DNA from: Planctomyces sp. SH-PL14
GTDB lineage: Bacteria > Planctomycetota > Planctomycetia > Planctomycetales > Planctomycetaceae
Assembly: GCF_001610835.1 (NCBI RefSeq)
Contig: NZ_CP011270.1
Location: 3,180,001 to 3,244,000 of the forward strand
Direction of reading: 5' to 3'
Length of the DNA: 64,000 nucleotides
Below, one piece after another: positions 53,154-61,184 of the stretch (position 1 is the stretch's first letter; each line of letters opens with the position of its first letter). The notes beneath the pieces were generated by a model. It was given only the letters and a program-made list of their open reading frames with translations. It was not told the origin of the DNA and did not search any database. The position numbers and the translations under genes are program-made.

Positions 53154-53255
53154 GTGGTCTGCTCTGCCTCAGACATTGAGCGGAAGATTGAGCCTTGAGC
53201 GATCGTCAGGGAGACCACCGGAGCGGTGACACTGCGCTCCCAGTATGCCTTGTCA

Positions 53256-53585
53256 CCGGGTCCAGGGGTCACCCTGGTGGGGGATGCAAGGGGGCAACGC
53301 CCCTTTGCCCGCCGGAGGCCTGGCCGTCGAGAGATGTCTGAAGGAGCGCGTGTCCAAGCGCGGACGACGTGCCGTATGTCCCCTCACCATTCCCCGGGGA
53401 TTGCAAAGCCAGCGGTGTGATGTGAGGGAGTTCTCAACGCTGGCACCACAAAGGGGATATCCGTCGCTTACCACGGTTCCTCACAGGAGTGCCTCCGGCG
53501 GCAAGGGGTGACCCCCTTGACCCCGGCTGCCGTCGCACGTTGGGTTTGAGCAATGGATGCCGTGCCGGCACGGGCGCGGTTCGAG
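53256..53585 (-). repeat. family A intergenic repeat, copy 15
   Basis: Full copy in minus orientation, 12 bases before the rnhA stop. The central palindrome is GGATATCC, a paired change from GGACGTCC. Confidence 0.9.
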
Positions 53586-53596
53586 CCAATCTGGCC

Positions 53597-54094
53597 CTAC
53601 GCCCGCCCCTCGCGGATCTTCTGGGCCTCGGCCACCGCGAGCTCGTCGCAGCGCTCGTTCTCCGGATGCCCGGCGTGGCCACGGACGACCGTAAAGCTCA
53701 CGTCATGTCGGGGGAGCAGTTCATCAAGCTTCTGCCAGAACTCGACGTTCTTCACCGGCTTCCAGCCCCCGCTCTCCTTGCGCCGCCAGCCGTTCTTCTT
53801 CCAGCCGGGGAGCCACTCCTGGCACCCCTTCGCCACATACTGGCTGTCGGTCACAACCTCGACCTTGGAGCGGGACTTGAGGGCCTGCAGCCCTTCAATC
53901 AGCGCCTGCAGCTCCATCTGGTTGTTCGTCGTGTCCGGCATCCCTCCGGCGACTTCCCGCTCGGTCCCGCTGGCCGGGTGCCGGAGGATGTAGGCCCAGC
54001 CTCCGGGGCCGGGATTGCCGCTGCAGGCTCCGTCCGTAAACAGCTGGACGAACGGCAGCGCCTTGCGGGGGGGCGGGGACGACGATTCAGACAT
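53597..54094 (-). CDS. rnhA: ribonuclease HI
   Basis: 165 residues. The enzyme cuts the RNA strand of RNA-DNA hybrids. The catalytic carboxylates can be placed as Asp21 (LFTDGACSGNPG), Glu61 (NNQMELQAL), Asp83 (VVTDSQYV) and Asp150 (NERCDELA); the basic handle is present (GWKKNGWRRKESGGWKPVKN). Start at MSESSSPPPRK with AGGTG upstream; an in-frame GTG three codons earlier is less likely. The family length is normal. infA lies 133 bases upstream on the same strand. Confidence 0.97.
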   Translation of the reverse strand: MSESSSPPPRKALPFVQLFTDGACSGNPGPGGWAYILRHPASGTEREVAGGMPDTTNNQMELQALIEGLQALKSRSKVEVVTDSQYVAKGCQEWLPGWKKNGWRRKESGGWKPVKNVEFWQKLDELLPRHDVSFTVVRGHAGHPENERCDELAVAEAQKIREGRA

Positions 54095-54227
54095 TCCTGT
54101 CACCTGGCGGCTCTCCTGCGCTCACGCCGCATCGTAGACAGTCGCCAGCAACACGGCAGGGCGGTCGTCTCGCAGAGCGGCGGCTCCGGTCTGGCCCGAC
54201 GGAGCGGAAAACCCGCCGGAGAACCGA

Positions 54228-54452
54228 TTACCGTTCGCGGAAGATGATCCGGCCGCGGGTCAGATCGTACGGCGAGATCTCGACCTTCACGCGGTCGCCG
54301 GGAACGATGCGGATGAAATTCTTGCGCATCCGGCCCGACACGTGCGCGAGCACGATGTGTCCGTTCTCAAGCTTGACGCGGAACTGCGTGTTGGCGAGCG
54401 CCTCCACGACGTTCCCCTCCATCTCAATGCCGCCCTCTTTCTCTTTCGCCAT
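54228..54452 (-). CDS. infA: translation initiation factor IF-1
   Basis: 74 residues with the OB fold: [20 protein letters not shown], then [40 protein letters not shown] and [11 protein letters not shown] at the end. It binds the A site of the 30S subunit during initiation. GGGAG lies six bases before the ATG. The gene stands outside a ribosomal protein operon, as is often the case in planctomycetes. Confidence 0.98.
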   Translation of the reverse strand: MAKEKEGGIEMEGNVVEALANTQFRVKLENGHIVLAHVSGRMRKNFIRIVPGDRVKVEISPYDLTRGRIIFRER

Positions 54453-54990
54453 GCAGTACTCCCACTCCCGGACCCACCGGGAGTCCTCCACGAAACCGAC
54501 CCCGACCGACGAACCGCACCGTCGTTACCTCTTCCCAAGAGTGTCTGACCTGGGGAAATGACGGAACGACCCGAAATGCGGAACGCGAGACTATATCCAC
54601 GATTCCGGCAAACGGCAAACGGCCGGAGAGAACCGCGTCCTCCAGCAACCGAAGGGCCGGGACTACCGGTTTGCTCCCCAGAACACAAAGGGCGGGGCCG
54701 GCTTCCGCGACGTCTTCCTGGGGAATTCACGATCACGTTGTCCCGGCCCGGCGCGGACAGTCGCGGATCCCGGGGGAAATCCGGTCGCCCTTCGGCAGCG
54801 AATCGCGGCCGGAGGGCCGAACCTGTGCCGGTTCTGCGGGTCAAGGGGGCGCCGGAGCGGCCGGCTCCCCGGACGAAGGCAATCCCGCGACGCCGTCCGG
54901 TTGTGATCGCTCTCCGGCACGGATAGACTCCCCGATTCTCCCCGCCGGACCCTTGACAGTGGGATCCGCGGGACTTTCCAGGACCGTTCG
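54453..54990. other. divergent intergenic region, no gene seen
   Basis: 538 bases between the infA and ilvN starts. Frames on both strands have poor composition. No repeat of family A or B and no clear leader peptide rich in Leu, Ile or Val was found ahead of ilvN. Confidence 0.5.
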
Positions 54991-55521
54991 ATGCGACATC
55001 TCCTTTCCGCGCTGGTCACCAACCAGCCGGGCGTGCTGGCCCATATCTCCGGCATGCTCGCCTCCCGCGCGTTCAACATTCACAGCCTCGCCGTCGGCGA
55101 GACCGAGAACAAAGAGTTCTCCCGGATGACCTTCGTGGTCAACGGGAACGACCGCGACGTCGACCAGGTGCGGAAGCAGCTCTCCAAGATCGTGACCGTC
55201 GTGAAGGTCATCGACTACTCCGACGAGGACTTCGTCGAGCGGGACCTGATGCTCATCAAGGTCAAGGCGGAGAAGGGGCACCGCAGCGAGGTCAAGGAGC
55301 TCGTCGACATCTTCCGGGCCAAGATCGTCGACGTCTCGGCCGAGCACGTCATGATCGAGATCGCCGGCCAGGAGAAGAAGATCGAGGCGTTCATCGACGC
55401 CGTTCGCCCCTTCGGCATCCTGGAGCTCGTCCGCAGTGGACGCATCGCTCTCCTCCGGGGCAAGACCGCCTCGGAAATCCCGAACGAAGACGCGGTTGAG
55501 CCGGACACGGTTCACGCGTAG
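54991..55521 (+). CDS. ilvN: acetolactate synthase small (regulatory) subunit
   Basis: 176 residues. The N-terminal ACT domain reads MRHLLSALVTNQPGVLAHIS, GMLASRAFNIHSLAVGETEN and SRMTFVVNGNDRDVDQVRKQ, which binds valine for feedback control. The C-terminal domain has AEHVMIEIAGQEKKIEAFID, which joins the catalytic subunit. It regulates the first common step in valine, leucine and isoleucine synthesis. The catalytic subunit ilvB is not present. ilvC follows 176 bases downstream. Confidence 0.96.
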   Translation: MRHLLSALVTNQPGVLAHISGMLASRAFNIHSLAVGETENKEFSRMTFVVNGNDRDVDQVRKQLSKIVTVVKVIDYSDEDFVERDLMLIKVKAEKGHRSEVKELVDIFRAKIVDVSAEHVMIEIAGQEKKIEAFIDAVRPFGILELVRSGRIALLRGKTASEIPNEDAVEPDTVHA

Positions 55522-55524
55522 GAA

Positions 55525-55560
55525 GTGGTCAGTCTCTAGTTTTCAGTTGTCAGTCGGAAT
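55525..55560. repeat. short direct repeats of a CAGT-type word
   Basis: GGTCAGTCTCTAGTTTTCAG followed by TTGTCAGTCGG, a run of AGT/CAG repeats just after ilvN. This resembles the CAGTT-type intergenic runs seen in other bacteria. Function unknown. Confidence 0.4.
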
Positions 55561-55697
55561 GCGCGGCCCCGCGCACAGGTCTTGAACTCCTGCCGATGGG
55601 GACGTTGTTTCGATGAGTCGCCCCGGTTCGCCGGGTGATCCGCACCGTAAAAACGTCCTTCCTCCTCATCCTCGACCCCCAGCCCTCGACTCCGCTC

Positions 55698-56702
55698 ATG
55701 GCCATCAAGGTTTACTACGACAACGACGCCGATCTCTCGCTCCTCAAGGGGAAGACGATCGCCATCCTCGGTTACGGCAGCCAGGGACACGCCCAGGCTC
55801 AGAACCTGCGGGACAGCGGTTGCAACGTAGTCATCGGCCAGCGGCCCGGCAGCCCGAACTACGACCTCGCCGTGGAACACGGCTTCAAGCCGGTCTCCGC
55901 TGAAGAAGCGACGAAGCAGGCCGACCTCGTCAACATGCTCCTGCCGGACGAAGTGCAGGGAGACGTCTACAAGAGCTCGGTGCTCCCGAACCTCAAGAAG
56001 GGAGCGCTCCTGATGTGCTCCCACGGCTTCAACATCCACTTCGGCCAGGTCGTTCCGCCGGCCGGCGTCGACACCGCCCTCGTGGCTCCCAAGGGCCCCG
56101 GCCACCTCGTCCGCAGCGAATACGTTGCCGGCGGCGGCGTGCCGACCCTGATCGCCATGGGCCCGGGCTCGTCGGACGCGTCCCGCGCTCTCGCCCTCGC
56201 CTATGCGAAGGGGATCGGCGGTACCCGCGGCGGCGTCATCGAGACGACCTTTGCCGAAGAGACCGAAACCGACCTCTTCGGTGAGCAGGTCGTCCTGTGC
56301 GGGGGCGTGAGCGCCCTCGTCAAGGCGGGCTTCGAGACCCTGGTCGAAGCCGGTTACCAGCCGGAGATGGCCTACTTCGAGTGTATGCACGAGCTGAAGC
56401 TGATCGTCGACCTGTTCTACCAGGGCGGCCTCAACTACATGCGGTACAGCGTCTCCAATACGGCTGAATACGGCGACTACACCCGCGGCCCGCGGATCGT
56501 CACCGAAGAGACCAAGAAGGAGATGAAGAAGATCCTCTCCGAAATCCAGTCGGGCCAGTTCGCCCGCGAGTGGATCCTCGAGAACAAGGCCAACCAGGCC
56601 GGGTTCAAGTCGACCCGCCGCCGCGAGCGGGAACACCTCATCGAGAAGGTGGGCCGCCAGCTCCGCAAGATGATGACCTGGATCAAGTCGAAGGAAGTCT
56701 GA
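55698..56702 (+). CDS. ilvC: ketol-acid reductoisomerase
   Basis: 334 residues, class I length. The enzyme isomerises and reduces acetolactate to dihydroxyvalerate. The Rossmann loop is [20 protein letters not shown] (residues about 23-42), and the specificity loop that follows reads [13 protein letters not shown]. The knotted C-terminal domain carries [38 protein letters not shown] and [13 protein letters not shown] with the Mg-binding acids. Start at [10 protein letters not shown]; a longer frame upstream is discounted. It forms a likely operon with ilvN. Confidence 0.98.
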   Translation: MAIKVYYDNDADLSLLKGKTIAILGYGSQGHAQAQNLRDSGCNVVIGQRPGSPNYDLAVEHGFKPVSAEEATKQADLVNMLLPDEVQGDVYKSSVLPNLKKGALLMCSHGFNIHFGQVVPPAGVDTALVAPKGPGHLVRSEYVAGGGVPTLIAMGPGSSDASRALALAYAKGIGGTRGGVIETTFAEETETDLFGEQVVLCGGVSALVKAGFETLVEAGYQPEMAYFECMHELKLIVDLFYQGGLNYMRYSVSNTAEYGDYTRGPRIVTEETKKEMKKILSEIQSGQFAREWILENKANQAGFKSTRRREREHLIEKVGRQLRKMMTWIKSKEV

Positions 56703-56733
56703 ACGACTCCCTTGCGATCCGTTGTGAGTCACG

Positions 56734-56767
56734 ACGCCCTGCCGAGAGATCGGCGGGGCGTTTTGCT
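56734..56767 (+). terminator. rho-independent terminator of ilvC
   Basis: Stem ACGCCCTGCCGA / TCGGCGGGGCGT (one mismatch), loop GAGA, then TTTTGCTTTG. Confidence 0.88.
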
Positions 56768-56791
56768 TTGATGGGCCAACGTCCCGGAGAG

Positions 56792-56998
56792 CTATGGTTC
56801 CGTCTGGGTGACGACGATGGTTCCGGACGCCCAGGCCTGCCACTCGGTCAGCCAGCAGGATTTGAAGCGGAAGCCGACGACCTCGGAGTCTTCGTAGAAG
56901 ACTGTGTCGTTCGCGACCCGCAGGACGACGCGTCGATCGCCGTTCCTGTCGAGCACGTCGCCGGCGCTCGGGGAGACGCGAGGGTCGCGGGACGTCAT
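56792..56998 (-). CDS. small hypothetical protein (68 aa) coupled to ABC permease
   Basis: MTSRDPRVSPSAGDVLDRNG begins a 68-residue protein ending TIVVTQTEP. It reads like a small beta-barrel domain (DRRVVLRVANDTVFYEDSEV, VGFRFKSCWLTEW) and has no signal peptide or membrane helix. Its ATG lies two bases after the stop of the permease (TAG CC ATG), which strongly suggests shared translation. No named family recognised. Confidence 0.65.
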   Translation of the reverse strand: MTSRDPRVSPSAGDVLDRNGDRRVVLRVANDTVFYEDSEVVGFRFKSCWLTEWQAWASGTIVVTQTEP

Positions 56999-57000
56999 GG

Positions 57001-57852
57001 CTACGCCTGTGCGCGGCGGGTCATCCATGTCGCGAGGGCGAGGCAGATCGCGCCGAAGGCGACTGTCACGACGATGCTGGTCCCCATGGACGGGAGGGCG
57101 GACCAGTCGGCGCCGGGCGAGAGGATCCGTCGGATCCCCGCAAGGCCGTAGGTCAGCGGGTTGGCGAGGATCAGGTATCGCAGCCAGCCGCCGCTGGGGG
57201 CGGGGAAGAAGGCGCCCGAGACGAGCCACATCGGCATGAGCAGGACGCTCATGATCGCGTGGAAGCCCTGGATCGAGTCGAGCTTCCAGGCGAAGAGGAA
57301 GCCGAAGCCGGTGAGGCCGAAGGCGGTCAGGGCCAGGAAGAGCGTGGTGCCGAGGATCTGGAAGGCGGAGAGCGACCAGTTCATTTGGGGCGCGAGGCCG
57401 ATGAACTGGAGGAGGGGGGCGAGGAGCAGGAAGAGCATGGCCTGGAGGACGGCCAGGGCAGTTCCGCCGAGGAGCTTGCCGAGGACGAAGGAGGATCGCG
57501 GGATGGGGCTGACGAGGACTCCCTGGAGGAAGCCTTCGTTGCGGTCCTGAATGACGGTGATGGTGGAGAAGATGGAGGCGAAGAGGACGATCATCATGGC
57601 GGCCCCCGGGAGGAAGTATTCCTGGAAGCTCATGGCGGCGTCGCCGCTGCCGGACATGCGGAAGGAGCCTTGGAAGCCTGCGCCGAAGAGGAGCCAGAAG
57701 ACGAGTGGTTGTCCGAGTGCGCCGATCAGTCGGGAGCGCTGGCGGAAGAAGCGTTGGAGCTCTCGCTGAGCGAGGGTGAGGACGGGGATGAAGGAGTATC
57801 CCGGTGTGGGGGTGGCGGGTGGGAGGGCGGTGGGGATCGCGGTCGTGGACAT
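57001..57852 (-). CDS. ABC-2 type transporter permease
   Basis: 283 residues with six membrane helices after a Pro/Thr-rich cytoplasmic start. FIPVLTLAQRELQRFFRQRS and GQPLVFWLLFGAGFQGSF open the domain; TITVIQDRNEGFLQGVLVSP and GKLLGGTALAVLQAMLFLLL are typical of the DrrB/NodJ type, and GAFFPAPSGGWLRYLILANP LTYG is the conserved end loop. ABC-2 permeases export drugs or polysaccharides with a separate ATPase. None is next to it: family A copies 16a and 16 lie upstream. The ATPase may be elsewhere, or may have been separated by insertion. Confidence 0.88.
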   Translation of the reverse strand: MSTTAIPTALPPATPTPGYSFIPVLTLAQRELQRFFRQRSRLIGALGQPLVFWLLFGAGFQGSFRMSGSGDAAMSFQEYFLPGAAMMIVLFASIFSTITVIQDRNEGFLQGVLVSPIPRSSFVLGKLLGGTALAVLQAMLFLLLAPLLQFIGLAPQMNWSLSAFQILGTTLFLALTAFGLTGFGFLFAWKLDSIQGFHAIMSVLLMPMWLVSGAFFPAPSGGWLRYLILANPLTYGLAGIRRILSPGADWSALPSMGTSIVVTVAFGAICLALATWMTRRAQA

Positions 57853-57903
57853 GTCTCAAGCGTATCCGCTGCAAGACAGCTCGAACACCATTCCCCCATA
57901 CCA

Positions 57904-57940
57904 CCGGGTCCAGGGGCACCCTGGTGGGGAGTGCAGAGGG
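57904..57940 (-). repeat. family A repeat end fragment (copy 16a)
   Basis: About 37 bases, GGGTCCAGGGGCACCCTGGT plus GGGGAGTGCAGAGG, match the outer arm only. It is followed after 71 unrelated bases by the complete copy 16 in the same orientation. Confidence 0.8.
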
Positions 57941-58011
57941 GGGGAGGTGGAAGGGGTTCAGGCTGAAGGCGGAAGGGAGAGCGGCGCAACTCAGGATCAT
58001 GTCGCCCTGAT

Positions 58012-58330
58012 CGGGTCCAGGGGAACCCTGGTCAGGGGATGCAAGGGGGAGAATCCCCCTTGCCCGCCGGAGGCCTGTCTCGTCGGATATCGTCTGAAGG
58101 AGAGTGTATCCAAAAGCGGACAACGTGCCGTATGCACCCTCACCAACCCGCGGGGATTGCAAAGCGAGCGGTGAGCGCCAAACGCCGGTTCCACAAAGGG
58201 GATGTCCGTTGTATCCCACGGTTCCTCACGGAAGCGCCTCCGGCGGCAAGGGGGCGAGGCCCCCTTGACCCCAGGACCGTGGCACGTTGGGTTTGACGTA
58301 GCAACGTCGTGCCGGCCAGAACGCCGTTCG
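58012..58330 (-). repeat. family A intergenic repeat, copy 16
   Basis: Full copy in minus orientation with a one-base gap to the stop of the small lipoprotein gene. The outer arm uses CTGGTCAGGGGATGCAAGGG and GGAGAATCCCCC, a palindrome shared with copy 17. Confidence 0.9.
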
Positions 58331-58331
58331 G

Positions 58332-58730
58332 CTACTTCTTCTTCGAGTTCAGCTTGAAGTCAATCTTGTTCTCGCCCGCCTGAACCGTCGCCGTCAGGTC
58401 CGACTTGTCATTCGCATGCGACGGCATCACCTCCGGCCCCGCATCCCCATCCCGCTTCGAAATCCGGACCGTATGCTCACCCACCGGTGCCCCGGAAATA
58501 TCCGGGCGATACATCAGAGAATAGACACCCGCCGCGTCCGTTCCGCCGGACGAGAGCGCACCGCTCCCCTTCGGCTCGAACATCACGATCGCCCCCGCCA
58601 CCGGCTTGCCATCCAGCTCGATGACACCGGTCACGTTCCCCAGTTCGGGAAGGTTCTTCGGCTTTCCCCCGCCGCAGCCGACAAGGCAGGCTGACATGGT
58701 GACCGAGACAAACATGGACCAGCGCAACAT
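58332..58730 (-). CDS. small lipoprotein, carboxypeptidase-regulatory-like (partner of DUF1559)
   Basis: 132 residues. MLRWSMFVSVTMSACLVGCG supplies a signal peptide with lipobox CLVGC, then GGGKPKNLPELG. The domain VTGVIELDGKPVAGAIVMFE and GAPVGEHTVRISKRDGDA is the same small beta sandwich as in the 33364-33804 protein. The start is uncertain: no good ribosome binding site precedes the ATG, and another ATG lies five codons later. It lies 190 bases downstream of the DUF1559 gene, the same order as in the first pair. Confidence 0.82.
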   Translation of the reverse strand: MLRWSMFVSVTMSACLVGCGGGKPKNLPELGNVTGVIELDGKPVAGAIVMFEPKGSGALSSGGTDAAGVYSLMYRPDISGAPVGEHTVRISKRDGDAGPEVMPSHANDKSDLTATVQAGENKIDFKLNSKKK

Positions 58731-58920
58731 GAGGAGTCCGTTTAGCAAAAGCCCGAGCCATCGCCGGTGAAGATCCACAGGCCGGCGACGTATCGGGAAG
58801 TTCGAGCGGCTTTCAAAAACACGGACGCCTTCCAGGCGCCGCCATCGGCGGCAAGCCCACGCGCTGACGAGATCCCGCTCGCGCGCTCGGCCACCACCAT
58901 TCAACATTTCCCTGCGGAGT

Positions 58921-59865
58921 TCAGAACTCCCCGACCCGCTCCTGTCCGGCCATCGTCGAGATCGCGGTCAAGGTCGCCTGGTTCATGTTCTCGTTCAGGA
59001 ACCGGACCGAGCCGTCCGCCAGGACCGTCTGAGCTCCCCCCTCATGCGTGCTCCCCGCCCGCCAGGCATATACCCGCCGTTCGCCAACGGGGTTGTTGTA
59101 CGGCTGGTTCAGGCCGAGGGCCGGGATGATCCAGAACGTGTGGGCGTACTGATTCCAGAACGGCCCGTAGCTGGGGGAGGTCTTCTCCATCGGCGACTCG
59201 AGGAGCAGGATCGTGTTCGACGAGCCGTCCTTGATGTGCTCCAGCTTCGCCGCTCCGTTGTAGCCCCACGGCGTGCGGCCGGTCGACTGGTCAGTCGAGT
59301 AGTTGAACGGCAGGCGGGTCGTCGCTTCACCGTATTCGTCGCGCCAGTGCGTGAGGCCGTAGCTCGTCCGGTGACCGTAGCTGTAGGCGTACGTCGCGTT
59401 CGTCGGCTGGTGCAGGTACTCGTTGAACCCGTCGGAAGGACAGAGGAAGACCGGGACCTTCTTGTCGATCGCCGTCTGGGCGGTGAAGCTCGTCGGCGCG
59501 GAGCAGCTGAAGTACGCCCCGCCGGAAGGGCGGTTGAAGTCGATCTGGTTGTAGAGCGCGCCCAGCTCGACATACGGAAGGATCAGCTCGTAGGCGGTGT
59601 GGTTGAGGATCTGGCCGGCGGGGAACAGGTCTCCGCAGCTCGACTTGCCGGGATTGATCGTGGCCGCGGGGAGCGTGCCGTGCGTCTCATGATAGCTGTG
59701 GATCGCGATCCCGATCTGCTTGAGGTTGTTGGCGCACTGCGACATCCGCGCCGCTTCCCGCGCCTGCTGGACTGCCGGAAGGAGGATCGCCACGAGAACC
59801 GCGATGATGGCAATGACAACGAGCAGTTCAATGAGCGTAAAGCCCCGGCGCACACGACTGGTCAT
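58921..59865 (-). CDS. DUF1559 type-IV-pilin-like protein (H-X9-DG type), second copy
   Basis: 314 residues from ATG 59865 (an in-frame TTG three codons earlier is possible). The prepilin motif is RRGFTLIELLVVIAIIAVLV, then QQAREAARMSQCANNLKQIG. The end motif is HEGGAQTVLADGSVRFLNEN. Similarity to the 32309 gene is high in the first 60 residues and low in the middle (HRTSYGLTHWRDEYGEA), as usual for this variable family. The putative cleavage is between Gly and Phe. It is probably exported by a pilus-like system. Confidence 0.92.
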   Translation of the reverse strand: MTSRVRRGFTLIELLVVIAIIAVLVAILLPAVQQAREAARMSQCANNLKQIGIAIHSYHETHGTLPAATINPGKSSCGDLFPAGQILNHTAYELILPYVELGALYNQIDFNRPSGGAYFSCSAPTSFTAQTAIDKKVPVFLCPSDGFNEYLHQPTNATYAYSYGHRTSYGLTHWRDEYGEATTRLPFNYSTDQSTGRTPWGYNGAAKLEHIKDGSSNTILLLESPMEKTSPSYGPFWNQYAHTFWIIPALGLNQPYNNPVGERRVYAWRAGSTHEGGAQTVLADGSVRFLNENMNQATLTAISTMAGQERVGEF

Positions 59866-60170
59866 CAGCAGCAACGACTTTCCGTGAAGTGGATGCGCGC
59901 GGTCGAGGAACCGGCGCGACGAGCCCGCACGAGAACCAGGCGAAGGCCGGTTCAGCCAACAGCGAGACGTGCTGAACGGTCAAGCAAACAACGCGCCTTG
60001 CCGATGCCCAAATGGACGAGTCGGCGCATGCCGTGACGGTACGAACGATTAGGACACGCACATTCCGACAGGATCGTCAGGAACGCGCGCGGCCTGCCCG
60101 CCCGCGCCACACGGCTGCAACCGAATGGGGCATCACGCCGGAACCCTGTCCCGCGCGTTTCCGCGGCACT
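59866..60170. other. intergenic region, no gene seen
   Basis: 305 bases upstream of the DUF1559 gene and downstream of the 60171 gene, all on the minus strand. No repeats or terminator of good quality were found. Confidence 0.4.
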
Positions 60171-60701
60171 TCACTCGCCGGTCTTGTCAGCCACCTGGAT
60201 CTGGTTCTGGAGCAGCGCGTCGCCGATCCGGTCCGCGGCCGCTTCCATCAGCGAGTTGGAGAGCGTGATCTCCTCGGAGCTTCCGTTCTTCTTCTGGAAG
60301 ACCATGTAGTAGTTCGTCCGTCGGCGACGTCCCGAGGTCCGCCGCTTCGTCAGGTCGACGCTCTTGATGTCGGCAAAAGCGATCTGGTGGACCGTCGGAT
60401 AGGCCCAGAATCCCCATCGCGTTTCCAGCGTCTTGGCGTCGACCGTTACGTGATCGAACCAGCTGATCGGAGCGAAGCCGACCGTGAAGGCGGCGATGGC
60501 GACCGCTCCCAGCCAGCCGCGCCAGTCTTCCTTTCCGGCCAGGAGACAGACTCCGGTGCCGATCGTCCCTCCGACGAGGATCGCGATGGAGACCCACCAC
60601 TCATACATATAAACGGCGCGGTCCCCTTCGACCGACTCCTTGGTGCATCCGCACAGAGTCAGGAGTCCACACAGCACGAGCGCGCGCATTGCCGTCATCA
60701 T
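60171..60701 (-). CDS. hypothetical membrane lipoprotein (176 aa)
   Basis: 176 residues. MMTAMRALVLCGLLTLCGCT ends in a lipobox (LCGC). Two membrane helices follow: WWVSIAILVGGTIGTGVCLL and WLGAVAIAAFTVGFAPIS. The rest is a beta-rich domain with TLETRWGFWAYPTVHQIAFA and IKSVDLTKRRTSGRRRRTNY, which looks like a bacterial PH-like domain of the kind in small membrane proteins. No enzyme motif. Role unknown. Confidence 0.65.
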   Translation of the reverse strand: MMTAMRALVLCGLLTLCGCTKESVEGDRAVYMYEWWVSIAILVGGTIGTGVCLLAGKEDWRGWLGAVAIAAFTVGFAPISWFDHVTVDAKTLETRWGFWAYPTVHQIAFADIKSVDLTKRRTSGRRRRTNYYMVFQKKNGSSEEITLSNSLMEAAADRIGDALLQNQIQVADKTGE

Positions 60702-60852
60702 GAGCCCCTAGAAACGACCGGTTCGTAACAAGAAACCCCGCACGGCGAATGAGGGGTCACACCGGCACTGTACCGCGCGGCCGACCGTCTGCAATTCAGG
60801 TGGTCTTCAGGGACTGAATGCTAGGGGGGGCGAAGTGTCTTGGCCCGATGGC

Positions 60853-61184
60853 TCGGACGATGTCCTTGCCGGCACGACGATGATTGCTCAAACCCAACGT
60901 GCGACGGCCGCTGGGGTCAAGGGGCCAAAAAAACAAAGGCCCCCTTGCCGCCGGAGGCACTTCCATGAGGAACCGTGGTAAGCAACGGACGGCCGCTTTG
61001 TGGAACCGGCGTCGAGAACTCCCCGCTCGCTTTGCACACCCCGCGGGTTGGTGAAGGGGCATACGGCACGTCGTCCGCGTCTGGATACTCACTCCTTCAG
61101 ACATCGTTCGACGGCCAGGCCTCCGGCGGGCAAGGGGGATTCTCCCCCTTGCATCCCCTGACCAGGGTGCCCCTGGACCCGGTT
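60853..61184 (+). repeat. family A intergenic repeat, copy 17
   Basis: Full copy. Its right end overlaps the TAA stop of the 61183 gene by two bases (GGTTA). The left palindrome holds the A-rich loop GGGGCCAAAAAAACAAAGGC, otherwise found in the right arm of copies 2, 10, 12 and 13. Confidence 0.9.

Noticed and set aside
54453-54990. Leader-peptide attenuator ahead of ilvN
   Set aside because: No short frame rich in Leu/Ile/Val codons followed by alternative hairpins could be found.
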